Shown: piece by piece, positions 16,518 through 25,368 of the stretch | Layout: every line of letters starts with the position of its first letter | How positions within the stretch are numbered: the first letter of the stretch is position 1 | DNA from: Pseudonocardia sp. DSM 110487 | GTDB lineage: Bacteria; Actinomycetota; Actinomycetes; Mycobacteriales; Pseudonocardiaceae | Direction of reading: 5' to 3' | Length of the DNA: 64,000 bases | Assembly: GCF_019468565.1 (NCBI RefSeq) | Contig: NZ_CP080521.1 | Coordinates: 6,138,001-6,202,000, forward strand | Notes under the pieces: model-generated | Told to the model about the DNA's origin: nothing | Seen by the model: only the letters and a program-made list of their open reading frames with translations | Databases searched by the model: none | Program-made: the position numbers and the translations under genes

Positions 16518-18785
16518 TCAGCGTGCGGCCCTCCGCAGGTCTTCCACGTCGGCAGGGGTGATCGGCATCCCGGGGAACGCCGCCAGCCTGGCGAGGGGGA
16601 AGTTGCCCACGACGTGGTGCATCTCCGGATCGGTGAGCAGGCTCGGGCCCGCCACTGAAAGACGCTCCTGAAGCAGCCGCGAGCCCACCGGGTGGGCCAG
16701 CCACTCCACGAGGCTGGCGTCCTCGGCGAGGGGCGGCGCGGGCTCCGATGAGCCGACCGTGACGGTCGCGCTCAGGCGAAGGTCCCGGGAGGAGGCGCCC
16801 ACGGCGACGTCGTACTCCCCGCCCTCGAGCACCCACCGCCCCTGCACCGGGTGGAAGTAGGACAGGTCACGGGTGGTCAGGGTGAGGTCGACCCGCCGGG
16901 ACTCCCCCGGCGCCAGCGCGACCTTCGCGAACGCCTTCAGCTCCCGGACCGGGCGGGCGACGGCCGACCCCGGAGGGCTCACGTAGACCTGCACGACCTC
17001 CTTGCCGTCCCGCGATCCCGTATTGGTGACCGTCGCCGCGACGGTCACGCCCTGCTCGTCGACGGTGATATCGAGATCGGTGTAGCCGAAGCTCGTGTAG
17101 GACAGCCCGTGGCCGAAGGGGTAGGACACCTCCTGCTCGCGCGCGTCGTAGCCCCGGTAGCCGACGAAGACGCCCTCGCCGTAGCGCACCACCCCGAGCT
17201 CACCCGGGAAGTTGAGGTGGGACGGGTTGTCGGCCAGCCGCAGCGGGATGGTCTCGGCCAGCCGGCCCGACGGGTTGGCCCGGCCGGCGAGCAGGTCGGC
17301 GATCGCCCCGCCACCCGCCTGCCCCAGCAGCCAGCCCTCGAGGATCGCGGGGGCGTGGTGGGCCCAGTCCGACACCTGCACGGTCGACCCGTTGGCCAGC
17401 ACCACGACCATCCGCGGGTTGACCTCCGCCACCGCGGCCAGCAGCGCGATCTGCGCCGAGGGCAGCCGGATGTGCCGCCGGTCGAAGCCCTCCGACTCGT
17501 CGCTCGCGGGCAGGCCGAGGAAGAGCACGGCCACGTCGGCGGCGCGCGCGGCCTCGACGGCCTCGGCACGGAGCGCCTCGTCGTTCGCGGAGTCGTCGAG
17601 GCCGAACCCGGCGGCGAAGACCGCGCGGTCGCCCGCGACCTCCCGGACCGCGGTCCACGCGTCGTCGAGGCGGGTGGGGTTGACCTGCGAGCTGCCCGCT
17701 CCCTGGTAGCGCGGGGTGCGCGCGAACTCGCCGATCACCGCGACCGTGGCCGCGGGGTCGAGCGGCAGCAGCGGGGCCCTGCTCCCATCGGCACTGGCCA
17801 CCGCGTCGTTCTTCAGCAGCACCGCGCAGTCCGCCGCCGCCTCGCGGGCCAGCGCGTGGTGGGCGGCGGCGTCGAAGGTGCCGCCCTCGCGGACCGCGGG
17901 CAGGGAGCGGTCGAGCAGCGTGAGGATCCGCTCGACCGCGCGGTCCAGCACGGCCTCGTCGAGCTCTCCCGCACGCACCGCCGCCACGATCTCCGCGTCG
18001 GTGACGTGGCCGCCCGCCGCCGGCATCTGCAGGTCCAGCCCGGCGCGCAGGGCGGCGACGCGGTCGTTCACCGCGCCCCAGTCGGACACGACGACGCCGT
18101 CGAAGCCCCACTCGGTGCGCAGGACGTCGGTGAGCAGCCACGGGTGTTGCGAGGCGTACGTGCCGTTGACCTTGTTGTAGGAGCACATCACCATCCACGG
18201 CTTCGCCTCGCTGACGACCCGCTCGAACGCGGCGAGGTAGATCTCCCGAAGCGTGCGCTCGTCGACCTCGGCGCTGACGCGCGCCCGGTCGGTCTCCTGG
18301 TTGTTGGCGGCAAAGTGCTTCACGCACGCACCGACGCCCGCGCTCTGGATCCCCCGCACGAGCGCTGCGCCGAGCACCCCACTGACCAGCGGATCCTCCG
18401 AGAGGTACTCGAAGTTGCGCCCGCACAGCGGGGAGCGCTTGATGTTGATGCCCGGCCCGAGCAGGACCGCGACGTTCTCGGTGCGCGTCTCCGCGCCGAG
18501 CGCCTGTCCCACCCGCTCCACCAGGCCGGCGTCGAACGAGGAGCCCAGCGCCACGGCCGGCGGGAAGCAGGTGGCGGGCACCGAGTCGGCGAGGCCGACC
18601 TGATCGGCCGATGTGGACTGCTTGCGCAGCCCGTGCGGCCCGTCCGTGACCATCACGGCGGGCACGCCCGCGCGCTCGACGGCCTTCGTGTGCCAGAAGT
18701 CGGCGCCCGAGCACAGCGACGCCTTCTCCTCCAACGTCAGCTCCGCCAGCAGCGCCGGCACGTCCAGGTTCGCGAAGGTCGTCAT
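16518..18785 (-). CDS. Glycoside hydrolase family 3 beta-glucosidase-type enzyme
   Basis: A 755-residue GH3 enzyme. The N-terminal barrel contains GPGINIKRSPLCGRNFEYLS, KHFAANNQETDR and VVSDWGAVND, where Asp235 is the expected nucleophile. The C-terminal alpha/beta sandwich contains GAGSSQVNP and VLFLGLPASDESEGFDR, followed by a fibronectin-III-like end (YPFGHGLSYTSF). There is no signal peptide, so it acts on imported oligosaccharides. It is read on the minus strand and ends six bases from the convergent MarR gene. It lies next to, but is not overlapped with, the GH92/glycosyltransferase pair upstream. Confidence 0.92.
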   Translation of the reverse strand: MTTFANLDVPALLAELTLEEKASLCSGADFWHTKAVERAGVPAVMVTDGPHGLRKQSTSADQVGLADSVPATCFPPAVALGSSFDAGLVERVGQALGAETRTENVAVLLGPGINIKRSPLCGRNFEYLSEDPLVSGVLGAALVRGIQSAGVGACVKHFAANNQETDRARVSAEVDERTLREIYLAAFERVVSEAKPWMVMCSYNKVNGTYASQHPWLLTDVLRTEWGFDGVVVSDWGAVNDRVAALRAGLDLQMPAAGGHVTDAEIVAAVRAGELDEAVLDRAVERILTLLDRSLPAVREGGTFDAAAHHALAREAAADCAVLLKNDAVASADGSRAPLLPLDPAATVAVIGEFARTPRYQGAGSSQVNPTRLDDAWTAVREVAGDRAVFAAGFGLDDSANDEALRAEAVEAARAADVAVLFLGLPASDESEGFDRRHIRLPSAQIALLAAVAEVNPRMVVVLANGSTVQVSDWAHHAPAILEGWLLGQAGGGAIADLLAGRANPSGRLAETIPLRLADNPSHLNFPGELGVVRYGEGVFVGYRGYDAREQEVSYPFGHGLSYTSFGYTDLDITVDEQGVTVAATVTNTGSRDGKEVVQVYVSPPGSAVARPVRELKAFAKVALAPGESRRVDLTLTTRDLSYFHPVQGRWVLEGGEYDVAVGASSRDLRLSATVTVGSSEPAPPLAEDASLVEWLAHPVGSRLLQERLSVAGPSLLTDPEMHHVVGNFPLARLAAFPGMPITPADVEDLRRAAR

Positions 18786-18872
18786 GGACCCACTCTCTCA
18801 ATACTTCGGGCGCGGGTCAGGCCCTCCGGAGGTGGTTCCGAGTTCCGTGGAATGCGCAGGCACTGCGGATGA

Positions 18873-20159
18873 TCACCCTGCGTTCGCGGTCCCATCGACG
18901 AGGGTCACATGGCGTGGGGCACGAAAGAGCTGGTCGAAGACGCGGACGCGGTCGAAGGCCATGGCGTGGTCGCGGCCGCGCAGCTCCAGGCCGCCCCGCT
19001 CGTGCTCGGGCATCTCCAGCACGACACGGTCCAGAGCCGCCCGCAGGGCCTCGACGTCGCCTGCCTCCACGATCACGGCCGTGTCGCCGACGGCCTCGCC
19101 GGTGCCGCCGGTCAGGGTGGTGATCACCGGCCCGCCGCCGGTCAGCAGCTTCTCGGTGAGGGCGATGCCGAAGGTCTCCACGAAGTCGGGCTCGGGCTTC
19201 GTGGGGAGGGCGTAGGTCGCGCACCCGCGCATCAGGAGGGGCTTCTCGTCGTCGTCCACGTCGGTGAGGAAGACGATCCGCTCGTCGTCTCCCGCCAGTG
19301 CCCGGACCTCGGGCAGCGCGGGCCCGGTACCCGCGATCACGAGCTTCACCCGATCCCGCGCCCGGGACGCGGCGTAGGCGGCCACGAGGTCGTGGACGCC
19401 CTTGGCCCGGGTCACCCGCGACAGGAAGAGCACGTAGCCGTCGCGTTCGAGACCGCGCCGGGCGAGCGCGGCCTCCACCGCCGCAGGGTCGAGATCGGTG
19501 TAGGCGGAGGTGTCGATCGGCGGGTAGCTGACGGTGACGCGGTCGCGGCAGGCCCAGGCGAAGCGGGTGCCGCAGTGGGCGTCGACGGCCTCCGCGGCGA
19601 GGACGATCTGGTCGCGCGTGAACTCGGACACGGCCAGTACCTCGTCGTGCGCGAGGTAGGTCGTCAGGACGACGGCGGCGGCGCCGAACCGCCCTTCGCG
19701 CAGGCAGGACGTGATCACGTTCGTGACGTCGGAGCCAACGGCCTTCGCCATCGTGTGCACGTCCGCGGGGAACCCGGCGGCACGGGCGGACGCAACGGCG
19801 TCGACCACGACGTTCGCGTGCGGTGACAGGTACATCGACAGGCACGTGGTCGGGATCGGCTCGGCGAGCAGTTCCACGAGCCGCCCGGTGAGCCCGGCGA
19901 GGTACCGGCCGTCCGGCACCCGGTAGTCGCCGACGGGCTCTGGCCGTTCCACGGTGATGCCCTCGGAATAGGGCAGCAGGCGGTCCAGTGGTTTCAGTGG
20001 CAGCCCCGCGGCCTGCAGCGCGGGAATCGGCCACGTGAGCAGCCGGACGTCGGTGAAGCCGCGATGCAGCGCCACCTCCGCCAGGTTGCGGGCCTCTCCG
20101 GAGTGACCGCAGATCACCGGATCGGCCCGCACGACGATCACGAGTCGGCGTTCGTTCAT
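18873..20159 (-). CDS. Glycosyltransferase, GT4-like (GT-B fold)
   Basis: About 428 residues. The C-terminal nucleotide-sugar domain begins near 230 with YVLFLSRVTRAKGVHDLVAAY and VKLVIAGTGP. The GT4 E-x7-E signature appears as EPDFVETFGIALTEKL, followed by TGGTGEAVGD. The N-terminal acceptor domain is less conserved. ATG 20159 overlaps the stop of the GH92 gene by four bases (ATGA), so the two are co-translated; a longer frame to 20216 lies inside GH92. The acceptor and donor cannot be told from sequence. Pairing with a mannosidase suggests mannose-containing glycans. Confidence 0.82.
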   Translation of the reverse strand: MNERRLVIVVRADPVICGHSGEARNLAEVALHRGFTDVRLLTWPIPALQAAGLPLKPLDRLLPYSEGITVERPEPVGDYRVPDGRYLAGLTGRLVELLAEPIPTTCLSMYLSPHANVVVDAVASARAAGFPADVHTMAKAVGSDVTNVITSCLREGRFGAAAVVLTTYLAHDEVLAVSEFTRDQIVLAAEAVDAHCGTRFAWACRDRVTVSYPPIDTSAYTDLDPAAVEAALARRGLERDGYVLFLSRVTRAKGVHDLVAAYAASRARDRVKLVIAGTGPALPEVRALAGDDERIVFLTDVDDDEKPLLMRGCATYALPTKPEPDFVETFGIALTEKLLTGGGPVITTLTGGTGEAVGDTAVIVEAGDVEALRAALDRVVLEMPEHERGGLELRGRDHAMAFDRVRVFDQLFRAPRHVTLVDGTANAG

Positions 20160-22396
20160 GATCGGCCACCTCCCGCACGGTCGGACAGGGATGGTGGCCG
20201 GGCCGCGCTCCCCCACGGAGACGGCTCCGGCCCCAGCTCGAGCTGCAGCACGCCTCCGGCGTGCACGTCAGCGGCGCTGAGATGGGTGGCCCGCAGGGGC
20301 CGCCCGTTCAGCCGCGCCGACTGGACGTACTGCACGGGCGGCGTCTCCTCGATGCCGTCCGCGCCGACGGGCACCTCGCGATGCCCGCTGGTCTCGATCA
20401 CGAACTCGCCCCCCGCCACCTGCAGCGCGGCGCGGGCGAACGCGGGCGCGTTGACCAGGAACAGGCTCTGCCCCGCGATCGGGAAGAGACCGAGCGACGC
20501 CCAGACGTACCACGAGCTGAGGCCACCCGAGTCGTCGTTGCCGGGCAGGCCACCGGCACCCGTGCCGAACTGCCAGGTCAGCGCCGCGTGCACGATCTCG
20601 GCGGTGCGGTCGGGCCGCCCGGCGTAGTGGTAGGCCCACGGCGCTTCCATGTCCGGTTCGTTGTTGAGCCCCTCGAACCGGTTGAGCGCGAAGCCCGCGG
20701 CCATCTCCTCGGCGGAAGGGCGCTGGCCGGGCTGCTTCACCGGGTCGGCACCGAACCCGAAGAACGCGTCGAGCATGTCGATGAACGCCTCGTCGCCGCC
20801 GGCCAGCGCGATGCGCGCCCGCATGTCGTGCACGAGCCGGAACGAGTAGTTCCACTTGCCGCCCTCGTAGAACTCCGAGTCGCGCAGCAATCCCGTCGAC
20901 GGGTCGAAGGCGTTGACCCACCAGCGGCTGCGCGACTCCAGGTCGTCGGCAAGGCGCTTGTCGCCCAGCGCCCTTGCGACCGTGGCCGTGCAGTGGTGGC
21001 CGTACGCGAGGTCGAGCGTGTGCGAGATCGGGTGCACGATGCCGTGCTCGAAGAAGTCCTCCCCGTAGAGGCGGCGCAGGTCGTCGGCCATGTGCACGAG
21101 CGCCCAGCTCCAGTCGATGCCGGGGAGCCCGAGCGCGTGCGCGTCGGCCAGTGTCGCGTGCGCGAGGGCGCTGGCCTGCCGGAAGAAGCGGTCCGCACCG
21201 CGCGCCATCCGGTAGCCGATCGGGAAGTTGCCCTCCTCCTCGCACACCCGGATCAGCGATTCGAGCAGGTCCGTTGCCCGGGCCGGGGCGATCGTCAGCA
21301 GCAGGGGGATCTGGGTCTTGTAGAGGTCCCACATCGTGCAGATGTCGAACGCGAACGGACCCGAAGCGGGCCAGAACGGGCTCTCGTCGTCGCCGAAGCA
21401 CGGCTTGATCAGCGAGTGGTAGAGCGCGGTCGCCATCACCTGCCGCCGGGCGGGCGTGCCCCCGTCGACCTGCACGCGACCGATGTGCTCGGCCCAGCGC
21501 GTTGCGGTGCGGGCGCGGACCGCGTCGAAGACCGGCTCGGCGCCGTTGCACTCGCGGTCCAGGTTCTCGCGCGCCTGGTCGCAGCCGCGCAGCGAGAAGC
21601 CGATGCGCACCTCGACGACGTCTCCGGCGCGGACGGGGCCCATGAACAGCAGCCCGAACGGGCGCAGGGTGGTCTGCCGGATGCTGTCGAAGTCGAGCCG
21701 GGTGCCGCCCTCGATCAGCCTGCGGTCGTGCCAAAGCATCTGCCGCCAGCCGGGCGAGTGGACCTCGAGGTGCATCGACAGCGGCACCCCCTCCATCACC
21801 ACAGTGCCCTGCGCGCGGCCGTGCCCCATGCTCTCCACGTGGGCCCGCAACGGCACCGTGCGACCGAGATCGATCGCCAGCCCGCCGCACGACAGGTCCA
21901 CCACCACGCGGGCGCTGCGACTCTCCGGGAACGTGTAGCGGTGGACGGCGATCTTCTCGCCCACCGTGATCTCGCAGTGGATCCCCGTGTCCAGGGTGGT
22001 GGCGTAGTACCCGGCCGCCGCGGTCTCGTCGCGCAGGGCCCACGCCTCGCCGAGGTCGTCGAGGGGCTGCACCATCGGCGTGACCCGCACGTAGTTGTAG
22101 TACTTGCGGATCGCCCCGGTGCCCGACTGCTGGAAATGCGTGAAACCGGACGCCTGCAGCGTCTCGAACATCTCCTCGGGCACACCCTCGGTGTTCTTGC
22201 TGTAGCGCCCGTAACCGGTGGGATAGGCCCCGGAGTAGGCGCAGGCCGACACCATGCCCAGCGGCGAGGTGGCACCCGGGTGGGTGTTGCCGACCTGCGG
22301 TTTCGGCCACCACCACGTGGCGGCGAGACCGCTCGCGGGCGGAAGGCTGGTCGCGGCGGTCCCGAGGAAGGGATCAACGTTGTCGAGAATGGCCAG
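20156..22396 (-). CDS. Glycoside hydrolase family 92 alpha-mannosidase
   Basis: A GH92 exo-alpha-mannosidase, normally a calcium-dependent inverting enzyme. Conserved segments are KPCFGDDESPFWPASGPFAF, TMWDLYKTQIPLL, GLNNEPDMEAPWAYHYAGRP and the family hallmark GLPGNDDSGGLSSWYVWASL. The first canonical start is ATG 22255 (MVSACAYSG), but in-frame conserved GH92 sequence continues upstream: DNVDPFLGTAATSLPP, TWWWPKPQVGNTHPGA. This stays open back to a TAG near 22415 with no ATG, GTG or TTG. I placed the start at CTG 22396; ATC 22405 or ATT 22390 are alternatives. No clear ribosome-binding site precedes any of them. The gene may use a rare start codon or be damaged. No signal peptide is seen. 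Confidence 0.85.
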   Translation of the reverse strand: MAILDNVDPFLGTAATSLPPASGLAATWWWPKPQVGNTHPGATSPLGMVSACAYSGAYPTGYGRYSKNTEGVPEEMFETLQASGFTHFQQSGTGAIRKYYNYVRVTPMVQPLDDLGEAWALRDETAAAGYYATTLDTGIHCEITVGEKIAVHRYTFPESRSARVVVDLSCGGLAIDLGRTVPLRAHVESMGHGRAQGTVVMEGVPLSMHLEVHSPGWRQMLWHDRRLIEGGTRLDFDSIRQTTLRPFGLLFMGPVRAGDVVEVRIGFSLRGCDQARENLDRECNGAEPVFDAVRARTATRWAEHIGRVQVDGGTPARRQVMATALYHSLIKPCFGDDESPFWPASGPFAFDICTMWDLYKTQIPLLLTIAPARATDLLESLIRVCEEEGNFPIGYRMARGADRFFRQASALAHATLADAHALGLPGIDWSWALVHMADDLRRLYGEDFFEHGIVHPISHTLDLAYGHHCTATVARALGDKRLADDLESRSRWWVNAFDPSTGLLRDSEFYEGGKWNYSFRLVHDMRARIALAGGDEAFIDMLDAFFGFGADPVKQPGQRPSAEEMAAGFALNRFEGLNNEPDMEAPWAYHYAGRPDRTAEIVHAALTWQFGTGAGGLPGNDDSGGLSSWYVWASLGLFPIAGQSLFLVNAPAFARAALQVAGGEFVIETSGHREVPVGADGIEETPPVQYVQSARLNGRPLRATHLSAADVHAGGVLQLELGPEPSPWGSAARPPSLSDRAGGGRS

Positions 22397-22456
22397 ACTG
22401 TAGATCGGCGACCGCTACCGCTCGGTTACGGCGGAGTTACGCGTGGTGATCTTGCT

Positions 22457-23044
22457 TTATGCCGCCGCGGTGCCGATCAACCCTTCCCTCGTGACCAGCG
22501 CAGCGAGCGCGGCCTCGTCCATCCCCTCGGTGTCATCCGGGCGCATGGGCAGCACCATGTGGCGGCTCTCGGCGCTCGTGTCGTGCACGACGATCTCGGT
22601 GTCGCCCGGCAGCTCCAGCCCGAACTCCGCCAGCACCGCCCGCGGCTCCCGGACGACGCGCGCCCGGTACGCCTCGCTCTTGTACCAGGACGGCGACGGC
22701 CCCAGCAGCGCGATCGGGTAGCACGAGCACAGCGTGCACACGAGCACGTTGTGCCTGGTGGGGGTGTTCTCCACCACCGTGAACCGCTGCGGCTGCGGCC
22801 CGCTGCTCAGTGAGAACCCGAGCTCCTCGAGCCCCCGGTTCCCGTCGGCGAGGAGCCGCTCGCGGAACGCCGGGTCGACCCAGGCACGCGCCACGACGCG
22901 GGCGCCGTGTGCGGGCGACCCGGACGACACCCGCCCGATGATGGCGTCGAGCTGCTCGTCGCTGGTCAGGCCGGCGCCGATCAGCCGTTCCTCCAGCCCG
23001 CGGACGCGGACGGCGATCTCGGAGTTCGAGTGCTGCCCACTCAT
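22457..23044 (-). CDS. Nitrile hydratase/thiocyanate hydrolase metal-binding (alpha-type) subunit
   Basis: 195 residues. The cobalt-type metal claw is VCTLCSCYP, with Cys103, Cys106, Ser107 and Cys108; the Thr in the second position is typical of cobalt rather than iron enzymes. It is followed by PSWYKSEAYRARVVREP, conserved in nitrile hydratase alpha. In working enzymes two of the cysteines are oxidised. ATG 23044 overlaps the stop of the preceding gene by four bases. This is the third gene of a three-gene set whose first two genes are the two halves of a beta subunit. No activator or cobalt transporter gene is adjacent. Confidence 0.92.
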   Translation of the reverse strand: MSGQHSNSEIAVRVRGLEERLIGAGLTSDEQLDAIIGRVSSGSPAHGARVVARAWVDPAFRERLLADGNRGLEELGFSLSSGPQPQRFTVVENTPTRHNVLVCTLCSCYPIALLGPSPSWYKSEAYRARVVREPRAVLAEFGLELPGDTEIVVHDTSAESRHMVLPMRPDDTEGMDEAALAALVTREGLIGTAAA

Positions 23045-23322
23045 GCGACCACCTCCAGGTAGGACTCCCACAGCTCGACCTGCACCCAGTGCCCGCCCGG
23101 CGGCCCCCACAGGTCCTCGGCCGCGAAACGGACCGTGTAGACGGGCTCCACCCGCGCGTCGGGCAAGCCCTGCGCCCGTTCGTCGGCCAGCGGCCACGTG
23201 CCCTGCACCTCCACCACCTCACCGACCTGCCCACGGGCGTAGCGGGGCAGCCGGGTGTGGTGCGGCGGGTCCACGGTCGTGGTGCGCACGCGGTCGCCAG
23301 CCATGAACCGGGGCTCAGTCAT
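23041..23322 (-). CDS. Nitrile hydratase beta subunit, C-terminal half as a separate protein
   Basis: A protein of about 93 residues corresponding to the SH3-like C-terminal domain of nitrile hydratase beta: FMAGDRVRTTTVDPPHHTRL, PRYARGQVGEVVEVQG, VYTVRFAAEDLWG, ELWESYLE. In standard enzymes this is fused behind the N-terminal helical domain. Here that domain is the preceding gene, whose stop lies inside the start of this one (ATGACTGA overlap). ATG 23337 is an alternative start. Separate proteins of this type occur in thiocyanate hydrolase (alpha subunit) and in three-subunit nitrile hydratases. Confidence 0.88.
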   Translation of the reverse strand: MTEPRFMAGDRVRTTTVDPPHHTRLPRYARGQVGEVVEVQGTWPLADERAQGLPDARVEPVYTVRFAAEDLWGPPGGHWVQVELWESYLEVVA

Positions 23323-23584
23323 GGCCAGCGGTGTCATGGCCCGCGGTCAACGTCTCGATCGCGTGGAGCCAGCGCTCGTAGTAGGACGCCGCGAGGTACT
23401 CGGCGGGCGGCATCCGCTCGATCGCGTCGCGGAACTGGTCGAGGTTGTAGACCCCGGCCCGCAGCATCGCGACGTTGAGCGCGTAGACCCGCGCCTCCCA
23501 GTCGGCGTGGAACGGAGGCTCGTCCGCATCGACGATGATCGGCCCGAAGCCGGACTGCCCCCCGACGTCGTTGACCCGTGACAT
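23315..23584 (-). CDS. Nitrile hydratase beta subunit, N-terminal half as a separate protein
   Basis: 89 residues, starting MSRVNDVGGQSGFGPI, which matches the beginning of nitrile hydratase beta (xxVHDVGGMxGFGPV), and continuing with FHADWEARVYALNVAMLRAG and AEYLAASYYERWLHAIETL, the helical domain. It ends at a natural stop with a GHD tail. The ATG at 23584 has no good ribosome-binding site, but TACGCT lies seven bases upstream at the spacing of a -10 box for a leaderless transcript. The order N-half, C-half, metal subunit is the same as scnB-scnA-scnC of thiocyanate hydrolase. Confidence 0.88.
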   Translation of the reverse strand: MSRVNDVGGQSGFGPIIVDADEPPFHADWEARVYALNVAMLRAGVYNLDQFRDAIERMPPAEYLAASYYERWLHAIETLTAGHDTAGHD

Positions 23585-23790
23585 GACGCACAGCGTATCC
23601 GGATCCGCGCGGCGGGCCAGCGGTTCGACCCGTGCGCATACCGCGCAGTACCGCCGAGATCGTGACCTAGAGCACTTGTCAGAGGGGTCAAATCTGCACA
23701 GAACACGCGGCGCAGCCAAGCCGTTGCGTATATCGCGCAGCCGTGAGACGGTTGCGGCTCTTCTCGGCAGCCATCCTCGAGAGGTCGACG

Positions 23791-25368
23791 ATGACCCCTG
23801 ATCGATCGTCCGGACCACGGCTGGACCGCCGTTCGGTGCTCCGCCTCTGCCTGGCCACCGCGGCCGGCATGGCCACGGTTCCGCTCGCCGGCTGCGCAGG
23901 CCCGACCGGCAGCCCCGGCCCCGACACCGTGGTGCTCGGGCTCAACCGCTCCCTGGCGAGCCTGGACAACAAGCTCAACCAGTTCGACGCCGCGGTCACC
24001 GTGCAGCGGGCGGTGCGGCAGGCCCTCACCGCCATCGGGCCCGGCATGACCGCGCAGCCGGTGCTGGCCGAGGAGTTCGTGCAGTCCTCCCCCACCAGCT
24101 GGTCGGTGCGGCTGCGCGACGGCGTGCGCTACTCGGACGGCAGCCCGGTCGAGGTGGCCGACGTCGACACCGCGGTGCGCATGTACGGCCAGGTCAACGG
24201 CTCGTTCATCGCGGGCCTGTTCCCCGAGCTGCCCACCGTCCACCCGGTCGACGAGCGCACGTTCCGGCTCGAGACGCTGGAGCCCGTTCCAGTGCTCGAT
24301 CTGCTGATGGCCAACATCCTGGTCACCCCGGCCGCGGCCAACCGCCCCGAGCAGCTCACCGACGGCATCGGCTCCGGCCCGTTCCGCGTGGTCGCGGCCA
24401 ACGGCGGCACCGGCGAGTACACCCTCGCGGCCAACGAGAACTACTGGGGCCCGCGCCCGTCGCTCGCGTCCGTGCAGGTCCGGTTCGTGCCGGAGGAGTC
24501 GAGCCGGGTCGTCGCGATGCGCAGCGGCGAGCTCGACGTCATCGACAGCATCACGCCCGACTCCGCCGAGCAGCTCGAAGGCCTGCCCGGCGTCGTCATC
24601 GAGCGCTCGCCGAGCACCCGGACCAACCAGCTCTTCTACAACTTCCGCAAGCCCGCCGGGCACCCCCTCGCCGACGTGCGCGTGCGGGAGGCGCTGACCT
24701 ACGCGATCGACGGCGACGCGCTCGCGCAGCAGGTGCTGGTCGGTTCGGTCACGCCGGCGACGGGCCTGGTCTCGTCGAGCCTGGTGGGCGCGGTCGAGAC
24801 GGGCGGCTACCGCTACGACCCGGCCCGGGCCCGCCAGACCCTGGACGCGCTCGGGGTGCGGGACCTGGAGCTCGTGATCATCTGGGAGTCCGGTGAGTTC
24901 CCCGCCGACACGTCCGTGATGGAGGCGGTGGCGGCGATGCTCGGCGACGTCGGCGTGCGCACCCGGCTGCAGCAGTTCCAGCCCGGCGGCGACATCCAGC
25001 AGTGGCGGCAGGGCCGCGGCGGCGACTGGGACATCCTCGGCAACGGCTATCCCGGCCCCACCGGCGAGGCCGCGACGTCGCTACAGGGCATGTACGGCGG
25101 CACCCCAGAGAAGGAAGCCACCCGCGACACCTACCAGGGCTACGTGATGCCCGAGATCGCCGCAGGGCTCGCCGCGGCGGCCCGCGAGCCCGATCCCACC
25201 CGGCGGCTCGCGATGCTCGCCGACACGCAGCACGCGATCTGGGCCACCTGGCCGTGCCTGTGGGCGTTCGTCCCGGACGTCGTCCTGGCCCGCCGGGAGC
25301 GGGTCAGCGGCATCGCGCTGCAGCCCACCAACTCCTACGACATCTCGTCCGTCCGGCTGGAGGCCTGA
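23791..25368 (+). CDS. ABC transporter substrate-binding lipoprotein, peptide/nickel (SBP family 5) type
   Basis: About 525 residues. The N-terminus has a twin-arginine-like DRRSVLRLCLATAAG followed by the lipobox LAGC, so it is probably a Tat-exported lipoprotein on the outer face of the membrane. The SBP5 fold is shown by VRDGVRYSDGSPVEVADVDT-like and GSGPFRVVAAN segments, YTLAANENYWGPRPSL, and VREALTYAIDGDALAQQVL. ATG 23791 has GAGAGG upstream; an earlier ATG at 23743 would spoil the signal. It is the first gene of a plus-strand operon with two permeases and two ATPases. The ligand could be an oligopeptide or an oligosaccharide, since some SBP5 proteins bind sugars. Confidence 0.9.
   Translation: MTPDRSSGPRLDRRSVLRLCLATAAGMATVPLAGCAGPTGSPGPDTVVLGLNRSLASLDNKLNQFDAAVTVQRAVRQALTAIGPGMTAQPVLAEEFVQSSPTSWSVRLRDGVRYSDGSPVEVADVDTAVRMYGQVNGSFIAGLFPELPTVHPVDERTFRLETLEPVPVLDLLMANILVTPAAANRPEQLTDGIGSGPFRVVAANGGTGEYTLAANENYWGPRPSLASVQVRFVPEESSRVVAMRSGELDVIDSITPDSAEQLEGLPGVVIERSPSTRTNQLFYNFRKPAGHPLADVRVREALTYAIDGDALAQQVLVGSVTPATGLVSSSLVGAVETGGYRYDPARARQTLDALGVRDLELVIIWESGEFPADTSVMEAVAAMLGDVGVRTRLQQFQPGGDIQQWRQGRGGDWDILGNGYPGPTGEAATSLQGMYGGTPEKEATRDTYQGYVMPEIAAGLAAAAREPDPTRRLAMLADTQHAIWATWPCLWAFVPDVVLARRERVSGIALQPTNSYDISSVRLEA

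Noticed and set aside
20261..22813. 850-codon plus-strand frame opposite GH92 and the nitrile hydratase subunit
   Set aside because: Composition is Arg/His/Ala-rich and it crosses several real minus-strand genes; shadow frame.
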